Notes: generated from the letters alone by a model not told the origin. Shown: positions 49,353-58,518, counted from the first letter of the stretch. The stretch: 64,000 nucleotides of DNA from Hydrogenophaga sp. (GCF_030373245.1 NZ_JAUCZF010000003.1:124001-188000), one strand, 5' to 3'. Made by a program: numbers and translations.

Positions 49353-51242
49353 TCAGAACTGGGGACGCCAGTCCAGGCCCAGGTAGAGGCTGCGCGGCTG
49401 CTGGTTGTAGCCGTACACGGTCTGGTAGCTCTTGTCGGTCACGTTGTCGATGCGGGCGCGCAATTTCACGTCTTTCCTCAGCGCATATGAAGCTGCGAGG
49501 TCGAGCACGGTGAAAGACGGCAAGTTGGTTTGGACGGCAGCAAACGTGGCGGGATCGGCGTAGCGATCGCGGCGCGAACCGGTGTGCCGAAGGTCAGCAT
49601 CCAGCGTCACACCCGCAACCGTGTGCGAAGCACCGAGCGACCACAGCGTCTTGGCGCGGCGAGTGAGCGCAAGGCCGGTGATCTCGTTAGTCGGGTCTTG
49701 CAGTGTCAGGCCAGCGCGCAACAGGGTCTCGCCCAGCGAGCCCTTGTATGACATTTCCAGGCCGCGGTTGCTGGTGCGGCCCAGGTTGGCGAAGGTGAAG
49801 GTGGCGTTGTCGAAGTCCAGCTGGTTGGTCACGCGGGTGTCGAACCAGGTGGCACGCAGCAGGTGCGTACCGCGCTCAAACTGCAGCCCCAACTCTTGGC
49901 TGCGCGCTGTCTCGGGTTGGAGATTGGGGTTGCCAAAGCCTGGCGCAAACAGATAGCCCAGGGGTGGCGCGTTGAAAGCGGTGGACGTGCTCGCCAACAG
50001 CTTGAACTGCGAGGTGATCGGCAGGCTGTAACCCAGGTAGCCGGTGGTTTCTGACAGGTCGCCCACGTCGTCAAGCCGCAGGTTGAGTTGAACACGACCG
50101 GGACCCAGCGCGCCCTCGACGCCGGCAAACAGCGCCTTGGCATTGCGCTTGACGTCGTATGGCGCACCGAACGCCGACGTGGTTTGTGTGGCTACCCGCT
50201 GCCATTGACGTTCCACGCCTGCGGTAGCCAGCCAGTTGTCGCCCAGAGCGATGGTGTTGACCCAGGAGAACACCATGGCACTGGTGCGAAAGCCATCGTC
50301 GGATCCAAACGCTCCGTTGTCGCTGGTTCGGCTGCGGTCCGACTGCTCGCTCAGCGAAACGCGGCTGCGCCAGTCGCCCCAGGTGCTGTCCGAAAACAGC
50401 GTGGCATGGCTGATGCGGGTGCTTGAGGTCTGCAAATCGGTAGCGGCGCCGTAGGCGTTGTCGTAATCGGTGTCGCCCACTGATCGGCTCAGCCGCACGC
50501 CCGCCTGGTGGCGTGGCGCGAGCTGGTGCGTGAGCGACAGATTGAGCGAGGTGTTGGCGTAGCCATCGGCGTCAGGATTCGCGCCAGCGAACTGCGCCGG
50601 ATCGACGGAGGAGAAACCATCGGTGCGAAAGCGCGAGGCGCCAGCGCTGATGGCGGTGTCGCCCACCTGGGTCGATACCTGGGCCGCGAGCTTTCGGGTG
50701 GCGCGGGGGCCGACTTCTGCCGACAGCTGGGCAGCAGGTTCGCGAGCACCGCTGCGGGTGAATATCTGGATCACGCCTCCAATGGCACCAGAGCCGTAGA
50801 TCGCCGACACGTTGCCGCGCACGATTTCAACCCGCTCAATGTTGTCGAGCATCAGGTGCTCCAGACTCACCGCGCCCGAGGCATCCTGCTTGTTCAGCGG
50901 CACACCATCGACCAGCACCAGCGTCTGCAGCGAAGGGGCTCCGCGCAGGAACACGCTGGAGACAGTGCCCACGCCACCGTTCTGCGTGCGCTGCAGTCCG
51001 GCCTCGCGCTGCAGCAGCGTGATCAGATCACTGGCCTGCGAGCGTTCGATGTCCTCGCGACTGATCACCGTGGTGTGGTGCATGGCCGCGCTCAGCGGCA
51101 AAGGGTTGCGGGTAGCGGTGACCACCGTCTCGGCCAATGGGGGCGTCGATGCGTCCTGAGCCAGGACGGGCAAGGGCAAGAAGGCCGGAAGAAGGGCCAG
51201 GGTCAGCGCAGCCACTGGGGTGCGCAGGTTGCGGGTTTTCAT
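49353..51242 (-). CDS. btuB: TonB-dependent cobalamin receptor
   Basis: Signal peptide, ETVVTATRNPLPLSAAMHHTTVISREDIERSQASDLITLLQREAGL plug, C-terminal YLGLDWRPQF; under a B12 riboswitch. Confidence 0.9.
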   Translation of the reverse strand: MKTRNLRTPVAALTLALLPAFLPLPVLAQDASTPPLAETVVTATRNPLPLSAAMHHTTVISREDIERSQASDLITLLQREAGLQRTQNGGVGTVSSVFLRGAPSLQTLVLVDGVPLNKQDASGAVSLEHLMLDNIERVEIVRGNVSAIYGSGAIGGVIQIFTRSGAREPAAQLSAEVGPRATRKLAAQVSTQVGDTAISAGASRFRTDGFSSVDPAQFAGANPDADGYANTSLNLSLTHQLAPRHQAGVRLSRSVGDTDYDNAYGAATDLQTSSTRISHATLFSDSTWGDWRSRVSLSEQSDRSRTSDNGAFGSDDGFRTSAMVFSWVNTIALGDNWLATAGVERQWQRVATQTTSAFGAPYDVKRNAKALFAGVEGALGPGRVQLNLRLDDVGDLSETTGYLGYSLPITSQFKLLASTSTAFNAPPLGYLFAPGFGNPNLQPETARSQELGLQFERGTHLLRATWFDTRVTNQLDFDNATFTFANLGRTSNRGLEMSYKGSLGETLLRAGLTLQDPTNEITGLALTRRAKTLWSLGASHTVAGVTLDADLRHTGSRRDRYADPATFAAVQTNLPSFTVLDLAASYALRKDVKLRARIDNVTDKSYQTVYGYNQQPRSLYLGLDWRPQF

Positions 51243-51329
51243 GAAACAACGAACAGGACAAGGGCCCTCACCGCCTTCCCCGACGGTGCATGGACATCAC
51301 GGTGGAGCTTCCCTGCGGACGCACCACCA

Positions 51330-51500
51330 CCTCGTTGGCCGGTATCCGGGCTGGCAGAGCGACCTTCATCACCTTCCCAGACGCTGAGCGTCCAGTGGCT
51401 GATGGATGAAAGCGGAGCGTTCCGAGAATCTCGGTCGGCTCGTCTGCTTACCGTTGCGGGGGCAGCGCAGGTTAGGTCGGTCCAGTGTGAACTTTCCCTC
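51330..51500 (-). promoter_or_regulatory. Cobalamin riboswitch
   Basis: Minus strand GCGCTGCCCCCGCAACGGTAAGCAGACGAGCC..ATCAGCCACTGG..GGGAAGGTGATGAAGG..CCAGCCCGGATACCGGCC (B12 box). Confidence 0.93.
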
Positions 51501-51613
51501 CTGCTTCCCGTTGAACTGCGGCATGTGAACCACACCGCGAGCACCAACGCCGATGATTGTAAGCCCCGGCCCCGGGCTGCAACCCTACAATGACTGACAC
51601 AAACGTTCACAAC

Positions 51614-51844
51614 ATGGCCGACCCCCAGCACCTAGACCAGATCGCCGAGCGCGTCGAGCGCTTGTTGCTGCGACACGAGGAACTGCAGCGCACCAACGCT
51701 TTGCTGCACCAGCAGCTGCAAGGGTTGCAGGCCGAGCGGGACTCCCTCAAATCCCGACTCAATGCGGCTCGCGCTCGAATCGATGCCCTGCTCGACCGCC
51801 TGCCAGCAGGCGTCCAGCCCTCCTCCACGGATGACGCCCGATGA
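51614..51844 (+). CDS. Small coiled-coil protein, ZapB-like (start revised from ATG 51590)
   Basis: LDQIAERVERLLLRHEELQRTNALLHQQLQGLQAERDSLKSRLNAARARIDALLDRLP; directly before zapA. Confidence 0.75.
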   Translation: MADPQHLDQIAERVERLLLRHEELQRTNALLHQQLQGLQAERDSLKSRLNAARARIDALLDRLPAGVQPSSTDDAR

Positions 51845-52218
51845 ACAAACCCGCTGCCAAGCAGATCGAGGTCCAGATCATGGGCCAGAGTTACCTGCTG
51901 GCCTGCCCCGCCGGCGGCGAGTCGGCGCTGATCGACGCGGTCGAGCGGGTGGACACCGCCATGTGCCGCATCCGCGATGCGGGCAAGGTCAAGGCGCGCG
52001 ACCGCATCGCGGTGCTGGCCTCGCTCAACCTCGCGTTCGAGCTGTCGCAAAAGGAGTCTGAGGGTCTTCAGGCTCATGCGTCGGCCAGAGAGGCCTTGAC
52101 TGCAGCCGAGGCACCATCGGTTCAGAGCAACCTGCCGGACCCAGCCGCACAGGCCCGCATTGACGACCTGGTTCGCCGACTCGACGAATCGCTGGGCAGC
52201 GACGGTCAGCTGCTCTGA
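51841..52218 (+). CDS. zapA: Cell division protein ZapA
   Basis: IEVQIMGQSYLLACPAGGESALIDAVERVDTAMCRIRDAGKVKARDRIAVLASLNLAFEL; 4-bp overlap with upstream gene. Confidence 0.9.
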   Translation: MNKPAAKQIEVQIMGQSYLLACPAGGESALIDAVERVDTAMCRIRDAGKVKARDRIAVLASLNLAFELSQKESEGLQAHASAREALTAAEAPSVQSNLPDPAAQARIDDLVRRLDESLGSDGQLL

Positions 52219-52294
52219 GGCGCCGCCCGTCCGCCGACGGGTCTTTCGGCTTAGTGAGCCCGCACACGGCGGTTAGTACGCCTACAATTTCAAC

Positions 52295-52468
52295 CGTCTG
52301 CAGTGCATGCCGGGCTTAATATTTCCTTGAACCAATGCTCATTGAGCACGGGCTTGGTACATTGCCTGACGGGTGTGAGCATCTCGCGTCAGATGAACCC
52401 GAAGTCAGGTTGCCCTCGCCCACCTGAACCCCCGGTTCAGGATGACGGTCCGGTGGCACTTGCAGACA
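52295..52468 (+). ncRNA. ssrS: 6S RNA
   Basis: Immediately downstream of zapA; TACAAT at 52283-52288; closing stem GTCTGCAGTGC../..GGCACTTGCAGAC; 3' bubble hairpin CCTGAACC-CCC-GGTTCAGG analogous to E. coli 6S CCTTGAACCAAGGGTTCAAGG. Confidence 0.87.
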
Positions 52469-52480
52469 CCTCATTTCGAA

Positions 52481-52528
52481 CACCCCCCTGCGCCGCTGCG
52501 CGGCTTCCCCCCTCTCCTGCGGGAGGGG
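52481..52528 (+). repeat. Dispersed GC-rich repeat, copy 1
   Basis: CACCCCCCTGCGCCGCTGCGCGGCTTCCCCCCTCTCCTGCGGGAGGGG. Confidence 0.7.
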
Positions 52529-52618
52529 AGACGCGCCCTGTGGCCCGGCTGAGCCGGTTCCACGGGCGCCCTGGGTCTGCCGTCACCTTCGCCATCACAA
52601 TCCAATCACGCTGCCTTC

Positions 52619-52663
52619 ACACCCCCTGCGCCGCTGCGCGGCTCTCCCTCTCTGCGGTAGGGG
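52619..52663 (+). repeat. Dispersed GC-rich repeat, copy 2
   Basis: ACACCCCCTGCGCCGCTGCGCGGCTCTCCCTCTCTGCGGTAGGGG, same core as copy 1. Confidence 0.7.
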
Positions 52664-52759
52664 AAGCTCCCCTTCTCTTCCTGAACCCTTTCTTCCGTCC
52701 CCGGACTTCCCTGAACCGCCAACAAGGTGGGTTCATGCGCGTCCGGGGCACCCCACTCC

Positions 52760-53575
52760 ATGATGCTCGAACCTCTGTTGATTCTTGAACTCGCCCTGCT
52801 CGGACTGGGTACCGGTTTTCTCGCAGGCCTGCTCGGCATCGGCGGGGGCATGATCATGGTGCCCTTTCTCACCATCATCCTCAGTGGGCGCGGCGTATCG
52901 CCCGACCTGGCGGTCAAGATGGCGATTGCCACCTCGATGGCCACCATCATCTTCACGTCGCTCTCCAGTGTGCGCGCCCACCACAAGCGCGGTGCGGTGC
53001 GCTGGGACATCGTCAAGCTGCTCGCGCCCGGCATCGTGATCGGCGCGGCCATCGCCAGCCTGGGGGTGTTCGCCTTGCTCAAGGGCTCTTGGCTGGCCCT
53101 GGTGTTTGCTGGCTTCGTGGGCTTCTCGGCGACGCAGATGTTGCTCAACAAGAAGCCCAAGCCATCGCGCACCCTGCCCGGCCCGGTGGGCACCTTGAGC
53201 GCTGGCACGGTGATCGGCTTCCTGTCCGGCCTGGTGGGCGCGGGTGGCGGCTTTGTCAGCGTGCCGTTCATGACCTGGTGCAACGTCGCGATCCACACCG
53301 CGGTGGCCACCAGCGCAGCGCTCGGGTTCCCGATCGCCTTGGCCAATGCGCTGGGTTACCTGGTCGCGGGCCAGGGCGTGGCCGAGCTGCCGCCGGGCTC
53401 GATAGGCTACATCTACCTGCCAGCCTTGGCGGTGATTGCCAGCGCCAGCGTGTTGATGGCGCCATTGGGCGTGAAGGCCGCGCACGCTCTGCCCATTCCC
53501 ACGCTCAAGCGCGTCTTCGCCAGCGTGCTGTATCTGCTGGCGGCCTACATGGCCTACAAGGGACTTTCCATCTAG
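52760..53575 (+). CDS. TauE/SafE family membrane transporter
   Basis: FLAGLLGIGGGMIMVPFL..FLSGLVGAGGGFVSVPFM duplicated motif. Confidence 0.9.
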   Translation: MMLEPLLILELALLGLGTGFLAGLLGIGGGMIMVPFLTIILSGRGVSPDLAVKMAIATSMATIIFTSLSSVRAHHKRGAVRWDIVKLLAPGIVIGAAIASLGVFALLKGSWLALVFAGFVGFSATQMLLNKKPKPSRTLPGPVGTLSAGTVIGFLSGLVGAGGGFVSVPFMTWCNVAIHTAVATSAALGFPIALANALGYLVAGQGVAELPPGSIGYIYLPALAVIASASVLMAPLGVKAAHALPIPTLKRVFASVLYLLAAYMAYKGLSI

Positions 53576-53582
53576 GGACGCG

Positions 53583-54080
53583 TCAGCCGAGCAGCGGCGC
53601 AGAAGCGACCACGATACCGTCTTCATCGGCGTAAAGCCAGTCGCCCGGGCGCACCCACACGCCCTGGATCTGCACCGCCACGTCGCGCTGCCCCTCCTGA
53701 CGCTTCTCGGTTGGCAGCGGCACCGGCGCAAGCGCGCGGATGCCGGTCTGGCAGAGCGCCAACTCGGCCAGATCGCGCACGCAACCATCGATCACCACGC
53801 CCGCCCAGCCATTGCGAGACGCAGCCGCTCCCAGGTTGCCGCCCAGCAAGGCGCGGCGCAGCGAAGCGCCGCCATCAACCACCAGCACACGCCCTTCTCC
53901 AGGGCTGTCCACCGCCGCCTTCACCAGCGTGTTGTCTTCAAAACATTTGACGGTGCTCACCGGACCTGAAAACCGATGCACCGCACCAAAATCGCGGAAC
54001 ACCGGAGGCAACACCCGAAAGCCGCCGGTGGTGTCTTGTTTGTGGGCGTCGCAGAGGTCGCAGGTGGCGATGTGGGGCAT
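53583..54080 (-). CDS. RraA family protein (RNase E regulator/4-hydroxy-4-methyl-2-oxoglutarate aldolase family)
   Basis: ATCDLCDAHK, GPVSTVKCFEDNTLVKAAVDSPGEGRVLVVDGGASLRRALLGGNLG, GVVIDGCVRDL. Confidence 0.9.
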   Translation of the reverse strand: MPHIATCDLCDAHKQDTTGGFRVLPPVFRDFGAVHRFSGPVSTVKCFEDNTLVKAAVDSPGEGRVLVVDGGASLRRALLGGNLGAAASRNGWAGVVIDGCVRDLAELALCQTGIRALAPVPLPTEKRQEGQRDVAVQIQGVWVRPGDWLYADEDGIVVASAPLLG

Positions 54081-54360
54081 GGAAATGGGTCTCCGAAAAA
54101 AGGCGGAACAGGCGCAAAACGGCTTCAATTTTGACGCAGCCCACGCAGCTTGCTTCTGCCCTCTGACGACGGGCTTTCGCGGCTCGACATGCCGAGTGTT
54201 GTTTTCCCCGCCATAGAAGCGTGTTTCCCCTATGAAATCCAACGAAAAACCCGGCGTGCTCCCTTGGAATGCATTGACAACTCCATTAGCATCCGAATCA
54301 CCGGTGATCGAGCGCGTTCGGTCGCCGGCGTTTGTTCAACTTCTAGAAGGAAATCCAACC

Positions 54361-54843
54361 ATGGCAACTGCAAAAAAAGCTCCCGCGAAAAAAGCGGCTC
54401 CGGCCAAGAAGGCTGTCGCGAAAAAAGCGGCTCCCGCGAAGAAAGCGGCACCGGCCAAGAAGGCACCTGCGAAGAAGGCAGCTCCGGCCAAGAAGGCAGC
54501 TCCGGCCAAGAAAGCGGCTCCGGCGAAGAAGGTCGCAGCGAAGAAAGCCGCTCCGGCCAAAAAAGCCGCTGCGAAAAAAGCGCCTGCCAAGAAGCGCACC
54601 CCGAACGCAGCCTTCATGAAGGCCATGACCCCCAGCGCCGCCCTGGCCGCCATCGTGGGCGCCAAGCCCCTGCCGCGTACCGAGGTGACCAAGCAGGTCT
54701 GGGCCTACATCAAGAAAAACAAGCTGCAGGACGAGGTGAACCGCCGCATGATCAACGCCGATGCCAAGCTGAAGGAAATCTTCAAGAAGGCCCAGGCGTC
54801 GATGTTCGAAATGACCAAGATGATCAACGATCACCTGAAGTGA
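54361..54843 (+). CDS. SWIB domain protein with histone H1-like Lys/Ala/Pro-rich N-terminal tail
   Basis: About 75 aa of (A)APAKKA repeats followed by SWIB/MDM2-type domain TPSAALAAIVGAKPLPRTEVTKQVWAYIKKNKLQDEVNRRMINADAKLKEIF. Confidence 0.92.
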   Translation: MATAKKAPAKKAAPAKKAVAKKAAPAKKAAPAKKAPAKKAAPAKKAAPAKKAAPAKKVAAKKAAPAKKAAAKKAPAKKRTPNAAFMKAMTPSAALAAIVGAKPLPRTEVTKQVWAYIKKNKLQDEVNRRMINADAKLKEIFKKAQASMFEMTKMINDHLK

Positions 54844-54887
54844 TCTTCATCGGCCGCGCTGTCGCAAGACAGCGTTTGGCCTTGCAG

Positions 54888-54915
54888 AAAAGCCGGCTCA
54901 CGCCGGCTTTTTTTT
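54888..54915 (+). terminator. Rho-independent terminator
   Basis: AAAGCCGGCTCACGCCGGCTTTTTTTT. Confidence 0.85.
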
Positions 54916-55017
54916 GCCTGTTCTGCGCGCCACAGGGCCTGCTGCACGCGACCCGATGGAGTTATGGTCGAGGGTCTTGGCTCCATCGGGCGTTCCGTTA
55001 CGAAATGAGGCTCTGGC

Positions 55018-56865
55018 ATGACACATCGCACACCGACGCGCTTTTCGCTGGCACCGCTCCTGCTGGTCTGCGCCATCATGGCCTCCTGTGCTGGCCCGGT
55101 GGGCCATGGCCGGATGACCGGTCAAGCCGCACCCCCGGCACAGCCCGAACAAGCATCGGCCATCAACGCCAAACCAGGCTGGACGTTTCAGCGTCACGCC
55201 GTGGCGGCGGCCAACCCGCTGGCCGCCGAGGTGGGTCTCGCTGTGTTGCGCGACGGCGGCAGCGCAGTGGATGCGGCAGTCGCCGTGCAGATGGTGCTCA
55301 CACTGGTCGAACCGCAGTCCAGCGGCATCGGGGGCGGCGCCTTCCTGATGCACCACGATGGCCGCCGTGTGCAGGCCTTTGACGGTCGTGAAACCGCACC
55401 TGCGGCCGCCACGGAACGGCTCTTCCTCGACGACAGCGGCAAGCCCCTGCCTTTTTTGAAGGCCTTGGTCGGTGGTCGATCGGTGGGTGTACCTGGCACG
55501 GTCGCCATGCTGGCCCTGGCCCATCGCCAACACGGCAAGTTGCCCTGGGCGCAACTGCTGGCGCCAGCGATTGACCTTTCAGAGCAAGGCTTTGCAGTGA
55601 GTCCGCGGCTCCACACCTTGCTCGCTGCCGACACCACGCTCAAGGCCGATCCGGTCGCCGCTGCCTACTTCTACCGAGCCGACGGCCAGCCGCATGCTGT
55701 CGGTCATGTGCTGAAGAATCCGGAGCTCGCCGCCGTGCTGCGGCAAATCGCCGCGCAAGGCCCCTCCGCACTGAGCCAGGGACCGGTGGCTCAGGCGATG
55801 GTCGACAAGGTTCGGCTGCATCCGAGCAACCCCGGCATGATGACGCTGGACGATCTCAAGCGCTACCAGCCGCGCGAAAGAGACCCGCTTTGCCATGTGT
55901 GGCGGGCAAACCAGCGCGACCTGCGCCTGTGTGGTTTCCCGCCGCCCAGCTCGGGAGCGATCGCCATCGGCCAAATCCTGGGGCTGCTTGCGCGCACGCC
56001 ACAAAGCGAATCGCCACCGACCAGTGGCCAGCAGAAACCCGAGTGGCTGCACGCGTACACCGAAGCGTCCCGCCTGGCCTTCGCCGATCGCGCCTTGTAC
56101 GTGGCCGATCCCGACTTCGTGCCGGCGCCCGCCGGCCGCTGGACCAGCCTGCTCGATCCGGCCTACCTCGACCAGCGGGCTCTGCTCATCACCCCCACGC
56201 GCATGCCGCAAGCGCCCGCCGGTCAGCCGGGGGGAGCGGTGAGTGCGTGGGCACCCATGCCGGAGCAGCCCGAGTACGGCACCAGCCACATCAGCATCGC
56301 CGACGCATTCGGCAACACGCTGGCCATGACAACCACCATCGAGTCAGGCTTTGGCGCCCGGCTGATGGTCAACACCAACCAAGGCCGCGCTGGCGGCTTC
56401 CTGCTCAACAACGAATTGACCGATTTCAGCTTCGCGCCCACTGATGCGCAAGGCAAACCGGTGGCCAACCGGGTCGAGCCTGGCAAACGTCCACGCTCTT
56501 CCATGTCACCCACGCTGGTGTTCGACCACGTCAGCGGCAAGCTCCTCATGAGCGCGGGCAGCCCGGGCGGCGCGTTCATCATCCATTTCACAGCCAAGAC
56601 CTTGCTCGGCACGCAGCAGTGGGGCCTGAGCCCGCAAGCCGCCATCGACTTGCCCAACCTCGCCACCACCGGTGGCCCGCTGTTCCTGGAAGAAAAGCGC
56701 TTTTCAGCCGCCACGGTGCAGGCACTGCAAGCGCTCGGTCACACGGTCAACGAAGTGGCCCTCACCAGCGGCCTGCAGGCCCTTCAACGCAGCAACCTCG
56801 ACAGCCGACCGGTGTGGCTCGGTGGCGCCGACCCCCGTCGCGAAGGCATCGTGGCAGGCGACTGA
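55018..56865 (+). CDS. ggt: Gamma-glutamyltransferase (probable lipoprotein)
   Basis: Lipobox-like MASCAG, AAANPLAAEVGLAVLRDGGSAVDAAVAVQMVLTLVEPQSSGIGGGAFLMHHD, GTSHISIADAFGNTLAMTTTI. Confidence 0.93.
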   Translation: MTHRTPTRFSLAPLLLVCAIMASCAGPVGHGRMTGQAAPPAQPEQASAINAKPGWTFQRHAVAAANPLAAEVGLAVLRDGGSAVDAAVAVQMVLTLVEPQSSGIGGGAFLMHHDGRRVQAFDGRETAPAAATERLFLDDSGKPLPFLKALVGGRSVGVPGTVAMLALAHRQHGKLPWAQLLAPAIDLSEQGFAVSPRLHTLLAADTTLKADPVAAAYFYRADGQPHAVGHVLKNPELAAVLRQIAAQGPSALSQGPVAQAMVDKVRLHPSNPGMMTLDDLKRYQPRERDPLCHVWRANQRDLRLCGFPPPSSGAIAIGQILGLLARTPQSESPPTSGQQKPEWLHAYTEASRLAFADRALYVADPDFVPAPAGRWTSLLDPAYLDQRALLITPTRMPQAPAGQPGGAVSAWAPMPEQPEYGTSHISIADAFGNTLAMTTTIESGFGARLMVNTNQGRAGGFLLNNELTDFSFAPTDAQGKPVANRVEPGKRPRSSMSPTLVFDHVSGKLLMSAGSPGGAFIIHFTAKTLLGTQQWGLSPQAAIDLPNLATTGGPLFLEEKRFSAATVQALQALGHTVNEVALTSGLQALQRSNLDSRPVWLGGADPRREGIVAGD

Positions 56866-56871
56866 TCGGAC

Positions 56872-58518
56872 TCAGACCGCAATGGCCTGCGCAGACCCAG
56901 CCACCTTGCGCAGTTCAAACTTCTGGATCTTGCCGGTGCTGGTCTTGGGCAGTTCGCCAAACACCACTGCGCGCGGCACCTTGAAGCCAGCCAGGTGCTG
57001 CTTGCAGTGCGCCACGATGTCTTCAGGCGACACCTGTGCACCCGCCTTCAACTCCACAAACGCGCAGGGCGTCTCGCCCCACTTCGCATCAGGCTTGGCC
57101 ACCACGGCCGCGGCCAGCACCGCCGGGTGGCGGTAGAGCACGTCTTCCACCTCGATGCTGGAGATGTTTTCGCCACCCGAGATGATGATGTCCTTGCTGC
57201 GGTCCTTGATCTTGAAATAGCCATCGGGGTACTGCACCGCCAGGTCACCGCTGTGGAACCAGCCGCCAGCAAAGGCTTCCTGCGTCGCCTTGGGGTTCTT
57301 GAGATAACCCTTCATCGCGATGTTGCCCTTGAACATGATCTCGCCCATGGTTTCGCCGTCCTGCGGCACAGGCAACATCGTCTCCGGATCAAGCACGCGC
57401 ACGTCTCGTTCCAGGTGGTAGCGCACGCCCTGGCGCGCGTTGAGTCGCGCGCGCTCTCCAATGTCGAGCTCGTCCCAGGCCTCGTGCTTGGCGCAGACCG
57501 TGGCCGGACCGTAGACCTCGGTCAGGCCGTACACATGGGTCAGGTCAAAACCCATCTGCTCCATGCCTTCGATCATGGAGGCCGGTGGCGCAGCCCCCGC
57601 CACCATGGCTTTCACACCGTCGGGCAGGCCCACCTTCAGGGCGGCCGGTGCGTTGACCAGCATGCCGTGGACGATGGGCGCGCCGCAGTAGTGGGTCACG
57701 CCATGGTTGCGCATGGCATCAAAGATCGCTTGCGCCTCCACCCGGCGCAGGCACACGTTCACCCCGGCGCGCGCCGCCACGGTCCACGGAAAGCACCAGC
57801 CGTTGCAGTGAAACATGGGCAGCGTCCAGAGGTAGACCGCGTGCTTGGGCATGTCCCACTCCATCACGTTGGAGATCGCGTTCATCGCTGCACCCCGGTG
57901 GTGGTAGACCACACCCTTGGGGTTGCCTGTGGTGCCACTGGTGTAGTTCAGCGCAATCGCATCCCACTCTTCGGCGGGCAGGCTCCAGGCAAACGCCGCG
58001 TCACCGGTGGCCAGGAAAGCCTCGTAGGTGCTGCTTCCCACGCGCTGTCCAGCGCCGGTGTACAGCGCGTCCTCCACGTCGATCACCAGCAGCGGTGTGC
58101 TCGCCTTGCGCAGGCTCAGGGCCTTTTGCAGCGTGGCGGAGAACTCGGGATCCACGATCACCGCCCTGGCCTCGCCATGGTCGAGCATGAAGGCAACCGC
58201 CTCCGGATCCAGCCGCGTATTGAGCGCGTTGAGCACCGCGCCGGCCATCGGCACACCAAAGTGCGCCTCCACCATGGGTGGCGTGTTGGGCAGCATCACG
58301 GCCACGGTGTCGTTCTTGCCGATGCCAACGCGATGCAATGCGCTGGCCAGCCGCCGGCAGCGGGCGTAAGTCTCACCCCAGGTCTGGCGCAGCTCGCCAT
58401 GCACCACGGCCAACCGATGGGGGTAGACCTCGGCGGTGCGTTCGATGAATGACAGCGGAGAGAATGCCGCGAAGTTGGCTTCGTTGCGCGGGAGGTCTTG
58501 GTCGAAGATGCTGGTCAT
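56872..58518 (-). CDS. AMP-binding acyl-CoA synthetase (medium-chain/AlkK-like)
   Basis: LNYTSGTTGNPKGVVYHHRGA, YGLTEVYGP, SGGENISSIEVEDVLYRHPAV. Confidence 0.9.
   Translation of the reverse strand: MTSIFDQDLPRNEANFAAFSPLSFIERTAEVYPHRLAVVHGELRQTWGETYARCRRLASALHRVGIGKNDTVAVMLPNTPPMVEAHFGVPMAGAVLNALNTRLDPEAVAFMLDHGEARAVIVDPEFSATLQKALSLRKASTPLLVIDVEDALYTGAGQRVGSSTYEAFLATGDAAFAWSLPAEEWDAIALNYTSGTTGNPKGVVYHHRGAAMNAISNVMEWDMPKHAVYLWTLPMFHCNGWCFPWTVAARAGVNVCLRRVEAQAIFDAMRNHGVTHYCGAPIVHGMLVNAPAALKVGLPDGVKAMVAGAAPPASMIEGMEQMGFDLTHVYGLTEVYGPATVCAKHEAWDELDIGERARLNARQGVRYHLERDVRVLDPETMLPVPQDGETMGEIMFKGNIAMKGYLKNPKATQEAFAGGWFHSGDLAVQYPDGYFKIKDRSKDIIISGGENISSIEVEDVLYRHPAVLAAAVVAKPDAKWGETPCAFVELKAGAQVSPEDIVAHCKQHLAGFKVPRAVVFGELPKTSTGKIQKFELRKVAGSAQAIAV

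Noticed and set aside
42753-51242. Cobalamin block as a genomic island
   Set aside because: No integrase, direct repeats or obvious composition shift; compact core-like operon
54361-54600. Tandem-looking AAGAAGGCxGC repeats taken as CRISPR or satellite
   Set aside because: They are degenerate codons for a Lys/Ala/Pro protein tail in frame with the SWIB domain, no spacers
56995-58452. 485-aa plus-strand ORF opposite the acyl-CoA synthetase
   Set aside because: Antisense shadow, no homology signature
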